DNA of 64,000 nt from Phycisphaeraceae bacterium (GTDB lineage Bacteria > Planctomycetota > Phycisphaerae > Phycisphaerales > UBA1924): NCBI GenBank assembly GCA_020639235.1, contig JACKHC010000001.1, forward strand, positions 1,054,001-1,118,000. The letters are read 5' to 3'. Shown here piece by piece: positions 1-7,967 of the stretch; within the stretch, counting starts at the first letter, position 1, and each line of letters begins with the position of its first letter. The notes beneath the pieces are model-generated. The model ran no database searches, had not been told where the DNA came from, and saw only the letters and a program-made list of their open reading frames with translations. Both the position numbers and the translations under genes were made by a program.

Positions 1-333
1 AGCAGAGGAGGGGCCAAGGCGCTGGCGCTGTTGTCCGTGCTGATGCTAGTTGCGGCAGCCGACGACGCGTCTGCTATGAATCAAGATGCAGAAGAGTTGC
101 AGAAGGCTGTGAGGTTATTCTTTAGCAATGTCGAGCAAGGAAGATATGCCGAGGCACACATGTTCGGCGTTGAGATAACAGAGCTTCTTTCTCGCATGAC
201 GGGCAATAAAGTGGTCGAGGCAAAGACATATGAGATGATTGTTGATATTCTAAATGGCGCGTACGATGCGGATAGCGAATGCTGCGAGCCAACGGACGAG
301 AGCGAGGCAGATGAAGAGGAGTCTGGTGGCTGA
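1..333 (+). CDS. Small secreted acidic protein (5' end outside window)
   Basis: The reading frame is open to the first base of the window, so the true start lies upstream. The visible N-terminus has basic residues, a hydrophobic run (LALLSVLMLVAAA) and an ASA-type cleavage site, which is a signal peptide by appearance. The mature part is about 85 residues, rich in Glu/Asp, and ends in a very acidic tail (DESEADEEESGG). I do not recognise the family. Its stop codon directly abuts the start of the ankyrin gene at 334, so the two are probably co-transcribed. Confidence 0.55.
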   Translation, partial: SRGGAKALALLSVLMLVAAADDASAMNQDAEELQKAVRLFFSNVEQGRYAEAHMFGVEITELLSRMTGNKVVEAKTYEMIVDILNGAYDADSECCEPTDESEADEEESGG

Positions 334-1626
334 ATGTTAAGAATACCCTCAAGCCTGTGGGACGATTTTCTGGAAGCAACATTTGCAGCAGACTATCCGG
401 CGGGCCTGGGTGTAATGAAGGCTCATTGTCGTACGATGCCTAGTAAATCGGAATTATTCAGGTTGGCACGAGGACGGAAAAGCATTGGTTGTTGTCATTG
501 GCTTTGTCTCAATATGGGTTTGCCATGGGATGATTCTCACGCCATGATCTTGGGAGCCGAAGAATCCGAAGCGCTTTCGATTGTGACTGGCAGCAGGGCA
601 GATGTCGCTGATGAATTCGGGCGTAGTCACCTATACTATGCTGTGCTTAGGAATTCCATCGCCTTGGTTCGCGCTCTGATGCAAAATTGGCCGTTACCGC
701 AGAGTGAAGTTGATAGATCGATCTATTGGTGTGCGGTTTATAACAGCTCGTTGGATGTAGTCCAGCAGCTTGATAGCAGAGCGGACTGGAGCAATTTGGG
801 GAGAAAGCTGTGGACGGTGGTGCGTAAGTCCGAACCCGCAGTGTTAGAGTACCTGTTGCGCATTAGATCCGTGCGAGATCATATAAATGATGTCGATAGT
901 TTTGGCTACTCTCTTCTGCATACCGCTGTCGATCGAGACAATCCAGAGATTGTGTCAATTATCTTACGGAATGGGGCAGATCCCAATGCAACCGCAGGTT
1001 TGTGGGTTCAGACTCCAATGGATATGATCAGGAGTAATTGCATCGGACGATTGTTGATCGATGGCGGCGCTCTTCCCAGCTTTTGGAACTATTGTAGAGT
1101 TGCAATGGTGAGAGAAGTGCGAGAGTTGCTGATTGATGAGCCTAGATTAGCAACCCGGCCGAGTCCGAGTGGTTCCTTTCCAATGCACTATGCGTGTGTA
1201 TCTGGTTCCACCAACTGTATTCATTATCTGCTTGATCATGGCGCGACTTTTTCAGTTGATGTCGGGATTGTGGGTCGTCCGGAACATTCTGCTTGTAGAG
1301 CGGATCAATTTGTGATCATCCAGGAATTCGGTTGCGACCCGTTCGTGAGATCCCAAAATGGCGACACCTTACTGCATGCGGCTTGTAGAGGCGGCGCAGT
1401 GTTGTCGACTAGAGCGCTTCTTGGCGAAGGACTTGATTTGAGCGCACGCGGCATAGATGGCGAGACTCCTCTGGAAATAGCCAGTGAGCGTAGCAGCGAG
1501 ATCGTAAATATTATATTATCCCAATGTGAAGAAAGATTTTCCAGTGAGTTGTTGGCCAAGTGTTTCCGGGATGCCGTAAATTGTGGAAATATCTCTGCCG
1601 CGATTGAAATAATTAGGAACGCGTAG
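334..1626 (+). CDS. Ankyrin-repeat protein
   Basis: A 430-residue protein with ankyrin repeats visible from about residue 185 on. The clearest segments are GYSLLHTAVDRDNPEIVSII followed by LRNGADPNA, then FPMHYACVSGSTNCIHYLL, then GDTLLHAACRGG...GETPLEIASE. The N-terminal 180 residues have weaker, degenerate ankyrin-like helices. Ankyrin repeats mediate protein-protein contacts, and no catalytic domain is evident. There is no signal peptide, so it is likely cytosolic. It starts immediately after the stop of the small secreted protein. Codon use is visibly AT-richer than the operons to the right, which fits acquired DNA. Confidence 0.8.
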   Translation: MLRIPSSLWDDFLEATFAADYPAGLGVMKAHCRTMPSKSELFRLARGRKSIGCCHWLCLNMGLPWDDSHAMILGAEESEALSIVTGSRADVADEFGRSHLYYAVLRNSIALVRALMQNWPLPQSEVDRSIYWCAVYNSSLDVVQQLDSRADWSNLGRKLWTVVRKSEPAVLEYLLRIRSVRDHINDVDSFGYSLLHTAVDRDNPEIVSIILRNGADPNATAGLWVQTPMDMIRSNCIGRLLIDGGALPSFWNYCRVAMVREVRELLIDEPRLATRPSPSGSFPMHYACVSGSTNCIHYLLDHGATFSVDVGIVGRPEHSACRADQFVIIQEFGCDPFVRSQNGDTLLHAACRGGAVLSTRALLGEGLDLSARGIDGETPLEIASERSSEIVNIILSQCEERFSSELLAKCFRDAVNCGNISAAIEIIRNA

Positions 1627-2066
1627 GCGGGTGGGTCGAATCAGAGAGTATAGTGTCTGTCATTTTTGTTGTTACAAAATGATTGGGTTTCTGTGAAGTT
1701 TGGCATCATCGTCCGTCATGGGTGCTGAAAGCGAACTCTGCTTGCCAACTATGTAAGTAGGGTATGCTACAAACAGCCTTGTAGTAATCGCTAGATATCC
1801 TTGTCCTCAGTACCTGACTCTAGAATATGTTGGAGCGTGCATGGGTGGTGATCGGGGCAGGTCGTAGGCGCGTCTGGTATGATCGCAAGCGTGCCTGATC
1901 ACAACTAGGCAAAAGCAATATTAGTCTGGTAACTGGGGCGGTAGTGACACGGGGCGCGTGCAGACACTCCCACCGAAGGTGACTCCGGTTTTAACGCCGT
2001 TGCGCATGGCGAATATCTCACAGTGGCTATTGTCTGTGATAGCTGGGCCTAACTGGTGCTTATTTA
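1627..2066. other. Intergenic, no gene seen
   Basis: About 440 bases between the convergent ankyrin gene and the minus-strand mobilisation block. I see no convincing reading frame, tRNA, or strong terminator hairpin. The left half is relatively AT-rich. Confidence 0.5.
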
Positions 2067-2762
2067 TTAGATCTCCCATGTACCATCGAGATTCCCCGTG
2101 ACGACGCTCGGCTCCGAAATCACCTCCGATGGCTGCATTTCGGTATTCGCCGCCTCCGCCTCGATCAGCGCGTCGCGTTGATCGATTTGCCGCTGACGAT
2201 CGCCCAGAGCGTAGTAGGTGTGACGGAGCGAACTGACGGACCCGCCCGCGATGAAGTACCAGCCGATTTCATAACCCATCGCGGTGATGATCCACCCAAC
2301 ACCGCACGCCAGCAGCGGGTCGAGGAGGCATAGCGGCAACCAGTACCCCATACGATGCGATACCCGATGCCACGGCATCCACGACAGGCCCGGGAACCCC
2401 GAGTGCCAGCGGAACTTCCGCACGCGCACGATCCAGTGCAGCAAGTGCGCCGGCCCCGCGAGAAGGATCGCCGAACCGACGATTTCGATCGATCGGCCCT
2501 GCTCATCGGGGACGAAGAACGCTGCAAAGACCATGAAACCCAGGACGCCACAGAACCAGGCCCTGACCGACATGTACCGCGTGCCGAATGAATGGCGGAG
2601 CAGCATGTCGACACCGAACGAGGTGCTCAGTGTCAACGCCGCGGCGATCTTGATCAGACCGCCGGCGATCCCGGAGACATCCTTGCCGATGCGCGCGAGC
2701 GAGTCGGCGTTCGCCTGGCCCTCGCGCAGCGCGCCCATGATGCTGAAGTTGCCGTCGCTCAT
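2067..2762 (-). CDS. Small multi-pass membrane protein coupled to the TraD-like gene
   Basis: Predicted protein of 231 residues starting MSDGNFSIMGALREGQ. The chosen ATG overlaps the stop of the upstream coupling-protein gene in an ATGA arrangement, which argues for translational coupling and against longer starts. There are about four hydrophobic segments (around residues 33-50, 65-85, 90-110 and 145-185) and a polar, Gln/Glu-rich C-terminal tail. I do not recognise the family. The position directly after the coupling ATPase suggests an inner-membrane accessory of DNA transfer, but that is inferred from context only. Confidence 0.65.
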   Translation of the reverse strand: MSDGNFSIMGALREGQANADSLARIGKDVSGIAGGLIKIAAALTLSTSFGVDMLLRHSFGTRYMSVRAWFCGVLGFMVFAAFFVPDEQGRSIEIVGSAILLAGPAHLLHWIVRVRKFRWHSGFPGLSWMPWHRVSHRMGYWLPLCLLDPLLACGVGWIITAMGYEIGWYFIAGGSVSSLRHTYYALGDRQRQIDQRDALIEAEAANTEMQPSEVISEPSVVTGNLDGTWEI

Positions 2763-4324
2763 GACCCGAACCCCTGATCGAAGGTGACACGGAGGTGCGG
2801 CGCGCCCGAGCGCGCCCACAGACGACCGGCGCGGAACACGATCGCATCGACCATGTAGCTGTTATGCGGCCCGCCGGTGCGGAGCGTGGTGAAGGTCTCG
2901 GCGAGCACCTTGGGCTCCAGCGCCCGTGACGACGAGGTGCCCGTCTGCCGCCCCCCCGTCCCGCCTCCCCCGCCCCCACCAAATCCCCCAGCGCCGCCGG
3001 CACCGCTTCCGCGGTGGTCGCTGCTGGAGGTCGAGATGCTGGTGGTCCATCCCCGGGCGATCGTCTCCTCGGCCCAGCGGTTGGTGGCCTGGTCGCCGTT
3101 GGCGCAGAGGATCTGGGTGCGCAGGTTGCCGAGCAGCCCGTCGACTACGGAGCGTGGGTCGTTCCCGCCGATCTGGGCGTAGTACGCCGGGAGGTTCTGG
3201 CTCATGGCGATGGTGCAGATACGCGAGGAGCGTGCGGTGGACTGGAACTCGCGGTCGGTGGAGGTGATGAAGTGCTGGTACTCGTCGGCGAAGAGGAACG
3301 CCGGGCGGAGCGGGCTGGATTGAGTATTGGGGGGGCGGCGCTCGGCGGCCTGCTGGAAGGCGTGTTTCCACGCGCCGGCGACCAGTCGTCCGACGCGCCC
3401 GTGCTGCTTGACGGGCATCGCGACCACGATGATCTTGCCCTCGAAGGCGGTCTCGGGTGTGATGGTGGTCGTGCCGCAGAGCAGATCGCGGAGCGGCGCG
3501 CGGACCAGATCGTCGCACATGCTCGTGAAGCTCGAGACCACGATGGAGCGGGTCTTGTCGGCCAGCGCCGGGAACTCCATCAGGAAGTATTCGACCGCCA
3601 TCTCCAGGTCGATGCGCTGGTCGTCGGTGATCGGGGCGCTGCTGGCCCGCTCGATGGCGGCGAAGCAGAAGGACTCAGCCTGCCACTGCGAGTCGGCGGC
3701 TTCTTCGCGGTCCTGCGGCGCGGTGAGGATGAGCCGGCGGATGTCGGGGAGACGGATGCGTCCCTCGGACGCGGCGAGGATCGTCACCGCGTGGCGGGTC
3801 ATGGTGCGGCGGGAGCACTCCCAGAAGCCGCCGTTCTCGCCCCCCCCGATGCCGCTCTTGCCTCCGCCTGCTCCCGATCCCGCGTCGGCGATCTCGGCGA
3901 GGACCGAGAGCGTCTCGACGACATTGGCGGCATGGCCGCCGCCCGCTGTGCCGCGGTGCATCTCGTGGTCGAGGATGTTGAAGGTGAACCGACCACCGTC
4001 GGAGACGGGCGTGATCATGACCAGGTCGTCGAGGCGTCCGGCCAGTTCGGCGTATTGCGCCCAGAGCTGCGGCTCGTCGGCCTTGGCGCAGAGCACGAGC
4101 CCCCCCATGCCCGATCGGAGCAGCGACAGCGCCAGCGCTCGTCCCGGCCCCGAGGTCTTGCCCGCGCCCGTGGCGCCGAAGACATGGACGCCCTCGCAGG
4201 CGTCGCCGATGGTGAAGGGGTCATGCGGCGAGAGGTACAGCAGCGGCGCATTGAGGTCGGTGATCGAGTGCGGGCCGCGGCGGTAGCGCTGCTCGGCGCG
4301 CTTGCGTTTGAGAGAAGCGATCAT
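2759..4324 (-). CDS. TraD/TraG-type conjugative coupling ATPase
   Basis: Predicted 521-residue P-loop ATPase of the VirD4/TraD coupling-protein superfamily, which brings a relaxase-DNA complex to a secretion channel. Walker A is GATGAGKTSGP near residue 32, and a Walker B-like LFADEYQH is in the second half, followed by the usual 'T...R' ATPase motif region (STARSSRICTIAMSQNLPAY). A glycine-rich linker (SGAGGAGGFGGGGGGG) precedes the last 75 residues. No clear N-terminal transmembrane helices are present, unlike classical VirD4. The start at 4324 is chosen because an AGGAG ribosome site lies just upstream and because it forms an ATGA overlap with the preceding small gene. It probably works with the MobF relaxase at 8376. 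Confidence 0.85.
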   Translation of the reverse strand: MIASLKRKRAEQRYRRGPHSITDLNAPLLYLSPHDPFTIGDACEGVHVFGATGAGKTSGPGRALALSLLRSGMGGLVLCAKADEPQLWAQYAELAGRLDDLVMITPVSDGGRFTFNILDHEMHRGTAGGGHAANVVETLSVLAEIADAGSGAGGGKSGIGGGENGGFWECSRRTMTRHAVTILAASEGRIRLPDIRRLILTAPQDREEAADSQWQAESFCFAAIERASSAPITDDQRIDLEMAVEYFLMEFPALADKTRSIVVSSFTSMCDDLVRAPLRDLLCGTTTITPETAFEGKIIVVAMPVKQHGRVGRLVAGAWKHAFQQAAERRPPNTQSSPLRPAFLFADEYQHFITSTDREFQSTARSSRICTIAMSQNLPAYYAQIGGNDPRSVVDGLLGNLRTQILCANGDQATNRWAEETIARGWTTSISTSSSDHRGSGAGGAGGFGGGGGGGTGGRQTGTSSSRALEPKVLAETFTTLRTGGPHNSYMVDAIVFRAGRLWARSGAPHLRVTFDQGFGS

Positions 4325-4542
4325 GTTGCGGCTCCTGGTTGGGTGCTCATGACGACGACGCGCGGATCGATGCCGCGGGGCAGCGCGGCCCAGCGCCATT
4401 CGATGGAGCGCGCCGGCGAGTCGGGGATTGACCACGCGTTGATGTGTTGCGTGTGCGTGCACGGCGCGAGGGCGCGGAGATCGCTCCCGTCGCCGACGAC
4501 GGTGGTGGGGGAGGAGTTGCTTTTCATAATCGACGACGGCAT
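4321..4542 (-). CDS. Small protein overlapping the coupling gene
   Basis: A 73-residue frame (start MPSSIMKSN; an internal ATG at 4527 would give 68 residues). Its stop overlaps the coupling-protein start as ATGA. Composition is not strongly biased, but no ribosome site is convincing at either start and I recognise no family. The overlap and same-strand order are the main support. It could be an artefact of the GC-rich frame. Confidence 0.35.
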   Translation of the reverse strand: MPSSIMKSNSSPTTVVGDGSDLRALAPCTHTQHINAWSIPDSPARSIEWRWAALPRGIDPRVVVMSTQPGAAT

Positions 4543-4570
4543 GTATCCACGCCGGCGTCGGGGTCGGTGA

Positions 4571-4738
4571 TCAGTTGACGGTCGCCGGCCAGCGCCTGGG
4601 GCGCGGCTCGCCCCAGACCGGCGCGCGGTCGGTGAGCATGCCGGACTCGTCGCGCATCTCACCGGAGTACGGCCCGCGCTGGATCGCGTCGGGCGACTCC
4701 ATCTCGGAGGAGATGGCGGGGTGGTTGTGGTGACGCAT
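4571..4738 (-). CDS. Tiny hypothetical protein (55 aa)
   Basis: A 55-residue frame beginning MRHHNHPAISSEMESPDAIQ, rich in His, Arg and Pro. It is preceded by a good AAGGAG ribosome site eight bases before the ATG, which is the main reason to accept it. It sits in the same minus-strand series as the coupling ATPase. The function is unknown. Confidence 0.5.
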   Translation of the reverse strand: MRHHNHPAISSEMESPDAIQRGPYSGEMRDESGMLTDRAPVWGEPRPRRWPATVN

Positions 4739-4831
4739 GGCGTGGCTCCTTGTCGGTGTGTTGTGATGTCCGGGTGAAACACCGACCGGGCCTGTTGAGG
4801 CGCGGTCGATGGTCGTGACGATCGGGTCGCG

Positions 4832-4981
4832 TTACGACTTGGGCTTGGCCTCGCCGTGGCGAACCGTGAGATGGGTGTCGTTCCCGCCCGAGTCGCGGAC
4901 ATCGCCGGTGAACCGGCTGTAGGTCCCGCCCTTGCGCTCGATGTCGCACGGGCGATCGCCTTCTTCGATTCGCGTTGACAT
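4832..4981 (-). CDS. Tiny hypothetical protein (49 aa)
   Basis: A 49-residue charged frame beginning MSTRIEEGDRPCDIERKGGT, with a GGAG ribosome site about nine bases before the ATG. It is the first gene of the minus-strand mobilisation series. A small beta-rich fold is possible (GGTYSRFTGDVRDSGGNDTHLTV), but no known family is recognised. Confidence 0.5.
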   Translation of the reverse strand: MSTRIEEGDRPCDIERKGGTYSRFTGDVRDSGGNDTHLTVRHGEAKPKS

Positions 4982-5531
4982 GGCTGATTCTCCGTTCTGA
5001 AGTGAAACCGAACTTTGTGCGCCGCGCCTTTCGCGGCCGACGCACTACAAGAGCCGAGTAAACCCTCCGAGTCCACGATTACTGGGGCTGTTGAGACAAT
5101 CTGCGTCTGGCGCGCACAACATGCGCGGGCGTTGCGCGCCCGCGCGATCGACGCGCGTCAGCGATCAGCACGCGAAGTTTTGAGGTCTGGTCGCGCCATG
5201 TTGCGTGCTTGGATGCGCGCATGGCGCGACCACCTATCTCCGATAGGGCAGGTGCCTGTACGTTGAGTTCTTGATTCTGAACAGTGAAACTGATTGGCTT
5301 GAGCGTGATGAACTGGTGACAGTTCGGAGTCATCGAGTTGCACAGAGTGGGGCACGGATCGATGACGATGGGGGCTGGGATCGAGCGATGAATAAATGAC
5401 GAGGGAGTGGGGGGGATCGATGAGTCGATTGCTCTCCATGTGGGGAGCCGGGGCATCGGTCCGCCCTCCTCGACCCCGCCGTTGGGCACTTTGCGGGCCC
5501 CTGCTCGGGACCGCATTTCCTCTTGACCGAT
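4982..5531. other. Intergenic region with GC-rich hairpin
   Basis: A 550-base gap between the divergent mobilisation block and the toxin-antitoxin pair. It contains a perfect 8-bp stem (CGCGGGCG, 5-base loop, CGCCCGCG) at 5124-5144, in a stretch packed with GCGC. Several overlapping frames are open but none has a ribosome site or plausible composition, so I call no gene. It probably carries the promoter for the minus-strand block. Confidence 0.45.
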
Positions 5532-5548
5532 ATACCAATAGATGGTAT
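5532..5548. promoter_or_regulatory. Inverted-repeat operator before parD
   Basis: ATACCAATAGATGGTAT is a palindrome with 6-bp arms and a 5-base spacer, followed by a further half-site (GGTAT) at 5555-5559. It lies about 35 bases before the antitoxin start, in an AT-rich patch unlike its surroundings. Such operators are typical targets of ribbon-helix-helix antitoxins, so autoregulation by the antitoxin is likely. Confidence 0.6.
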
Positions 5549-5581
5549 TATTAGGTATTCAACAGCTTCGGGAGGGTCTCC

Positions 5582-5842
5582 ATGGCCAAAAACACCAGCA
5601 TCACTCTGAGCGACCGGTTCGACGCGTTCATCGCCGACCAGGTCGCCACCGGTCGTTACGGCAACGCCAGTGAAGTGGTGCGGGCGGGCCTCCGGTTGCT
5701 TGAGGAACACGAGCAGAAGCTCCAGAACCTCCGCCAGAAACTGATCGAGGGGGAAGCCAGCGGCGACGCCGGCGATCTCGACTTCGAGGCGATCAAACGG
5801 AAGGCTCGGAAGCGTGCAGGTGGGTCGTCCGCCGATGCGTAG
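5582..5842 (+). CDS. parD: ParD-family antitoxin
   Basis: An 86-residue ribbon-helix-helix protein of the ParD (CC2985) antitoxin family. The N-terminal half has the expected pattern: MAKNTSITLSDRF, then IADQVATGRYGNASEVVRAGLRLLEEHE. The polar C-terminal part (LRQKLIEGEASGD...) should wrap and neutralise the toxin. A GGGAGG ribosome site lies upstream. The 3' end overlaps the toxin start. The inverted repeat at 5532 is its probable operator. The pair likely stabilises the surrounding element. Confidence 0.92.
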   Translation: MAKNTSITLSDRFDAFIADQVATGRYGNASEVVRAGLRLLEEHEQKLQNLRQKLIEGEASGDAGDLDFEAIKRKARKRAGGSSADA

Positions 5843-6143
5843 ACGGCTGGTCAAAGAGAACGCCGCCGAAGAAGACCTCATCGAGATCTGGGTCTACACC
5901 TTTCAGACTTGGGGTGAGCCGCAGGCGGACAAGTACCTCGATCAACTCGCGATCGGGATCGCGGCGATCGCCAATGACCCTGCCTCCGGTCGGGATCGCG
6001 GGGCGGTCCGTGCCGGGTACCGGTCGATCAGCGTTGGGCGGCATGTCGTCTTCTACACCTTCAATGATGAGGAGGTCCGCGTCCGCCGGGTGCTGCACGA
6101 CGCGATGGACTTCGAGACGCACCTGCCGGGCGACGACGCGTAG
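5835..6143 (+). CDS. parE: ParE-family toxin
   Basis: A 102-residue RelE/ParE-superfamily toxin (ATG at 5835 overlapping the antitoxin stop). Family features are KENAAEEDLIEIWVYTFQTWGEPQADKY at the N-terminus (positions 5-32), then DPASGRDRG, the RSISVGRHVVFY beta strands and a C-terminal VRRVLHDAMDFETHL. Classical ParE toxins poison DNA gyrase; that activity is known for the family and not shown here. The length is normal and no disruption is visible, so the toxin is probably functional and held in check by ParD. Confidence 0.92.
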   Translation: MRRRLVKENAAEEDLIEIWVYTFQTWGEPQADKYLDQLAIGIAAIANDPASGRDRGAVRAGYRSISVGRHVVFYTFNDEEVRVRRVLHDAMDFETHLPGDDA

Positions 6144-6170
6144 TGCCTTCGCCTTGTCGGCGTTCAACAC

Positions 6171-6200
6171 GAAAAAAGAGGGGCCGGCGATGCCGGCCCC
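6171..6200 (-). terminator. Rho-independent terminator (minus strand)
   Basis: A perfect 9-bp stem GGGGCCGGC / GCCGGCCCC with a GAT loop at 6180-6200. Read on the minus strand it is followed by CTTTTTT, a proper U tract. It lies 35 bases after the stop of the minus-strand gene at 6235 and also separates it from parDE. Confidence 0.85.
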
Positions 6201-6234
6201 TGAGTCGAGGGTGGTAGGCAGAAACTGCGAAGCC

Positions 6235-6927
6235 TCAGATGTCGAGTCCGAGCTTGTCGTCTTTGTGAAGCAGTCTGACTCCGTGCCATGCCAGGTCGCG
6301 GTAGGCGGAGACGGCGTCCTTGTCGGAGGCCGCCGCCGCGATATCAATCACGATCCGCCCGGCGGTCATCGCCCGGTACAGACGGTCGAAGTCGCCGATG
6401 CGGAGGGCGTTGTGGTCGTCGAGAGTCATTTTGTCGTTGGCCAGGATCAGGTCGAAGAACCCGCGATCCTCGGAACGCTTTCCGCGGACCCGGCCGAACA
6501 GGTCGTCGCAGCGGAAGTCCTGCACGATCAGGTCGGGATTCTCCGGGTCGGTGTCGAGCGGCGTGAACTCCGCCGCCGATCGCAATCGCCACGGGAACTC
6601 GTTGGGATCGCGGTGTAGCCCGATCGCGTTGACCTGTGCCAGCGTGCGGTTGGCCATGCGTTCCTCGCTCATGCTCCGCGACCAGGAAAGCTCCATGGCC
6701 CAGGCGGCCGCGGCCATGGCCCCGCGGAGGTCCATGAACGGGCCGACCCGGAGGGCGTGCGGCGAGTCGAGCCCCTCGGGGGTGTTGGCGAAGACGGCTT
6801 CGCAGGAGATATCGCCGTCCCAGAACACGCGGTAGCAGACATTGCCGACGCGGCCCTCGTCATGAACCCGCCACGCCGGCGGATCGTCGGCGTTCTCGGG
6901 GTTGGATTGATTGGAGTCAGAAGTCAT
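6235..6927 (-). CDS. Hypothetical protein of the mobile element
   Basis: A 230-residue soluble protein, acidic overall, with no signal peptide or membrane segment. The N-terminal part (WRVHDEGRVGNVCYRVFWDGDISCEAVFANT) looks like a small beta-rich module. A helical alanine-rich stretch and a C-terminal region (GRIVIDIAAAASDKDAVSAYRDLAW) follow. No family is recognised. An AAAGGAT ribosome site supports the start, and the 5' leader carries the CA-rich motif shared with three other genes of this element. A strong terminator follows it. Confidence 0.7.
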   Translation of the reverse strand: MTSDSNQSNPENADDPPAWRVHDEGRVGNVCYRVFWDGDISCEAVFANTPEGLDSPHALRVGPFMDLRGAMAAAAWAMELSWSRSMSEERMANRTLAQVNAIGLHRDPNEFPWRLRSAAEFTPLDTDPENPDLIVQDFRCDDLFGRVRGKRSEDRGFFDLILANDKMTLDDHNALRIGDFDRLYRAMTAGRIVIDIAAAASDKDAVSAYRDLAWHGVRLLHKDDKLGLDI

Positions 6928-6956
6928 GGAAGTGATCCTTTCGAGTGGTTGTTGAA
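6928..6956 (-). promoter_or_regulatory. CA-rich 5' leader with ribosome site
   Basis: On the minus strand this reads TTCAACAACCACT, then AAAGGA, then the ATG. The same order (TTCAAC + CAAC/CACC repeats + purine ribosome site) precedes genes at 7407, 7937 and 13017. Confidence 0.5.
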
Positions 6957-7120
6957 CATGGTCCGACCGGGCCGCGGGGTCGCAGACGCCGTCAAGCGAA
7001 GGGCCGCCCTCATCCCGAGGGGGATCGCCTGCACAAGGCGAGCGCGAGCGAAGCCGCGGAAGGCGACGCCCGCTTGACGGCGGCTAGCACCGTGGCAGGA
7101 CCATGCATCGTTCAACAACC
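6947..7120. repeat. Nested inverted-repeat (structured) intergenic element
   Basis: The outer arms are GGTTGTTGAAC plus ATGGTCC (6947-6964), matched by GGACCATG plus GTTCAACAACC (7098-7120, with a small bulge). Inside, GCCGTCAAGCG (6988-6998) pairs perfectly with CGCTTGACGGC (7071-7081). The interior is GC-rich and has further short stems. The architecture could fold as one long RNA or DNA hairpin. A related but more degenerate arrangement occurs upstream of the gene at 13017. Confidence 0.6.
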
Positions 7121-7128
7121 GCGGTGGA

Positions 7129-7407
7129 TCACGAGCGATCGAACTCGGAGGCGAGCACCACGGTCTCTGCGAGGCCGACGGCCTTGGCGAGATCGGCCAG
7201 GCAATGGAAGTAGAAATCCGGGGCGGTCATGAGTCCGGCGAAGGTCAGGGCGAATCGCACCGAATGCAGGCCCATGAATCGTCCGTGTTCATTCTCGAAG
7301 TGCTTGCGATTGGTAGGTTCGGCGATACCGACGAACACCTCGCCGGCCTTGAACCAGTGGGTCACGCGGTACTCGTCGCCGCCGTCTTGAGTTGAGTCTG
7401 TCGTCAT
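7129..7407 (-). CDS. Small hypothetical protein (92 aa)
   Basis: A 92-residue soluble protein (MTTDSTQDGGDEYRVTHWFK). The middle has aromatic and beta-rich character (FMGLHSVRFALTFAGL) and the end is helical (LADLAKAVGLAETVVLASE). I recognise no family. A GAAAGGA ribosome site and the CA-rich leader support the start. It is flanked by the inverted-repeat element and the gene at 7467 on the same strand. Confidence 0.6.
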   Translation of the reverse strand: MTTDSTQDGGDEYRVTHWFKAGEVFVGIAEPTNRKHFENEHGRFMGLHSVRFALTFAGLMTAPDFYFHCLADLAKAVGLAETVVLASEFDRS

Positions 7408-7437
7408 GGTGTAGTCCTTTCTGTGGTGGTTGTTGAA
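7408..7437 (-). promoter_or_regulatory. CA-rich 5' leader with ribosome site
   Basis: Minus strand: TTCAACAACCACCACAGAAA, then GGA and the ATG eight bases later. It matches the leader at 6928 almost exactly through the first 12 bases. Confidence 0.5.
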
Positions 7438-7466
7438 GGTTTAAAGGTCGCGGCGCGATCGGAGTT

Positions 7467-7937
7467 CTACGCCTCCGATGGATCGGCCTCGAAGAGCCCG
7501 AGTTGCTCCGTCGATGACGGCGTGAGCAGCACCGGCGGGCCGCACAAGATGAGCGTGGCTTTCCCGCACCTGACCGCCATGCCGTGATAGAACCCGAGCG
7601 GATCGTTGCGGGCGGCCTCGGCGTCGCGGGTCTTCTCGCGGTAGGTCGTGGGCTTGCCGGCGAACACCGAGGGATCGACGAGGCGATACACCTCGGCGGT
7701 ATCACCACCTATCCCGCCGAACCCGGTCGTGATCCAGAGCGAGCCACGCAGCATGAACGGTCGGCGGATGGGCTGATCCATCCCGATGCGTTCGCCGCTG
7801 TATGACGCGCGGATGTCGCCCTTGCCGAACTGCTTCTGGGCTTTGTGGTCCCAGACGCCCCACGCCAGCCGATGCGGTTCGATCTCGATGATCTCACGGG
7901 CGGGCTTCGTTGTGCCGGTTGACTCGGGTGCTGCCAT
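7467..7937 (-). CDS. Hypothetical protein of the mobile element (156 aa)
   Basis: A 156-residue soluble protein beginning MAAPESTGTTKPAREIIEIE. The central region (RLAWGVWDHKAQKQFGKGDIRASY...) and SLWITTGFGGIGGDTAEVYRL suggest a compact beta-rich fold. No family is recognised. A strong AGGAGG ribosome site precedes the ATG, behind a CAACAACAACAAC leader. It is divergent from the relaxase, and the intervening 440 bases contain several hairpins. Confidence 0.65.
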   Translation of the reverse strand: MAAPESTGTTKPAREIIEIEPHRLAWGVWDHKAQKQFGKGDIRASYSGERIGMDQPIRRPFMLRGSLWITTGFGGIGGDTAEVYRLVDPSVFAGKPTTYREKTRDAEAARNDPLGFYHGMAVRCGKATLILCGPPVLLTPSSTEQLGLFEADPSEA

Positions 7938-7965
7938 TGGATGACCTCCTGTTGTTGTTGTTGAA
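7938..7965 (-). promoter_or_regulatory. CA-rich 5' leader with ribosome site
   Basis: Minus strand: TTCAACAACAACAACAGGAG followed by GTCATCCA and the ATG. It is the most regular CAA-repeat version of the shared leader. Confidence 0.5.
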
Positions 7966-7967
7966 AC

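Noticed and set aside
3014..4570. 518-codon plus-strand frame
   Set aside because: It is the antisense shadow of the coupling ATPase, whose Walker motifs, ribosome site and overlaps are clear.
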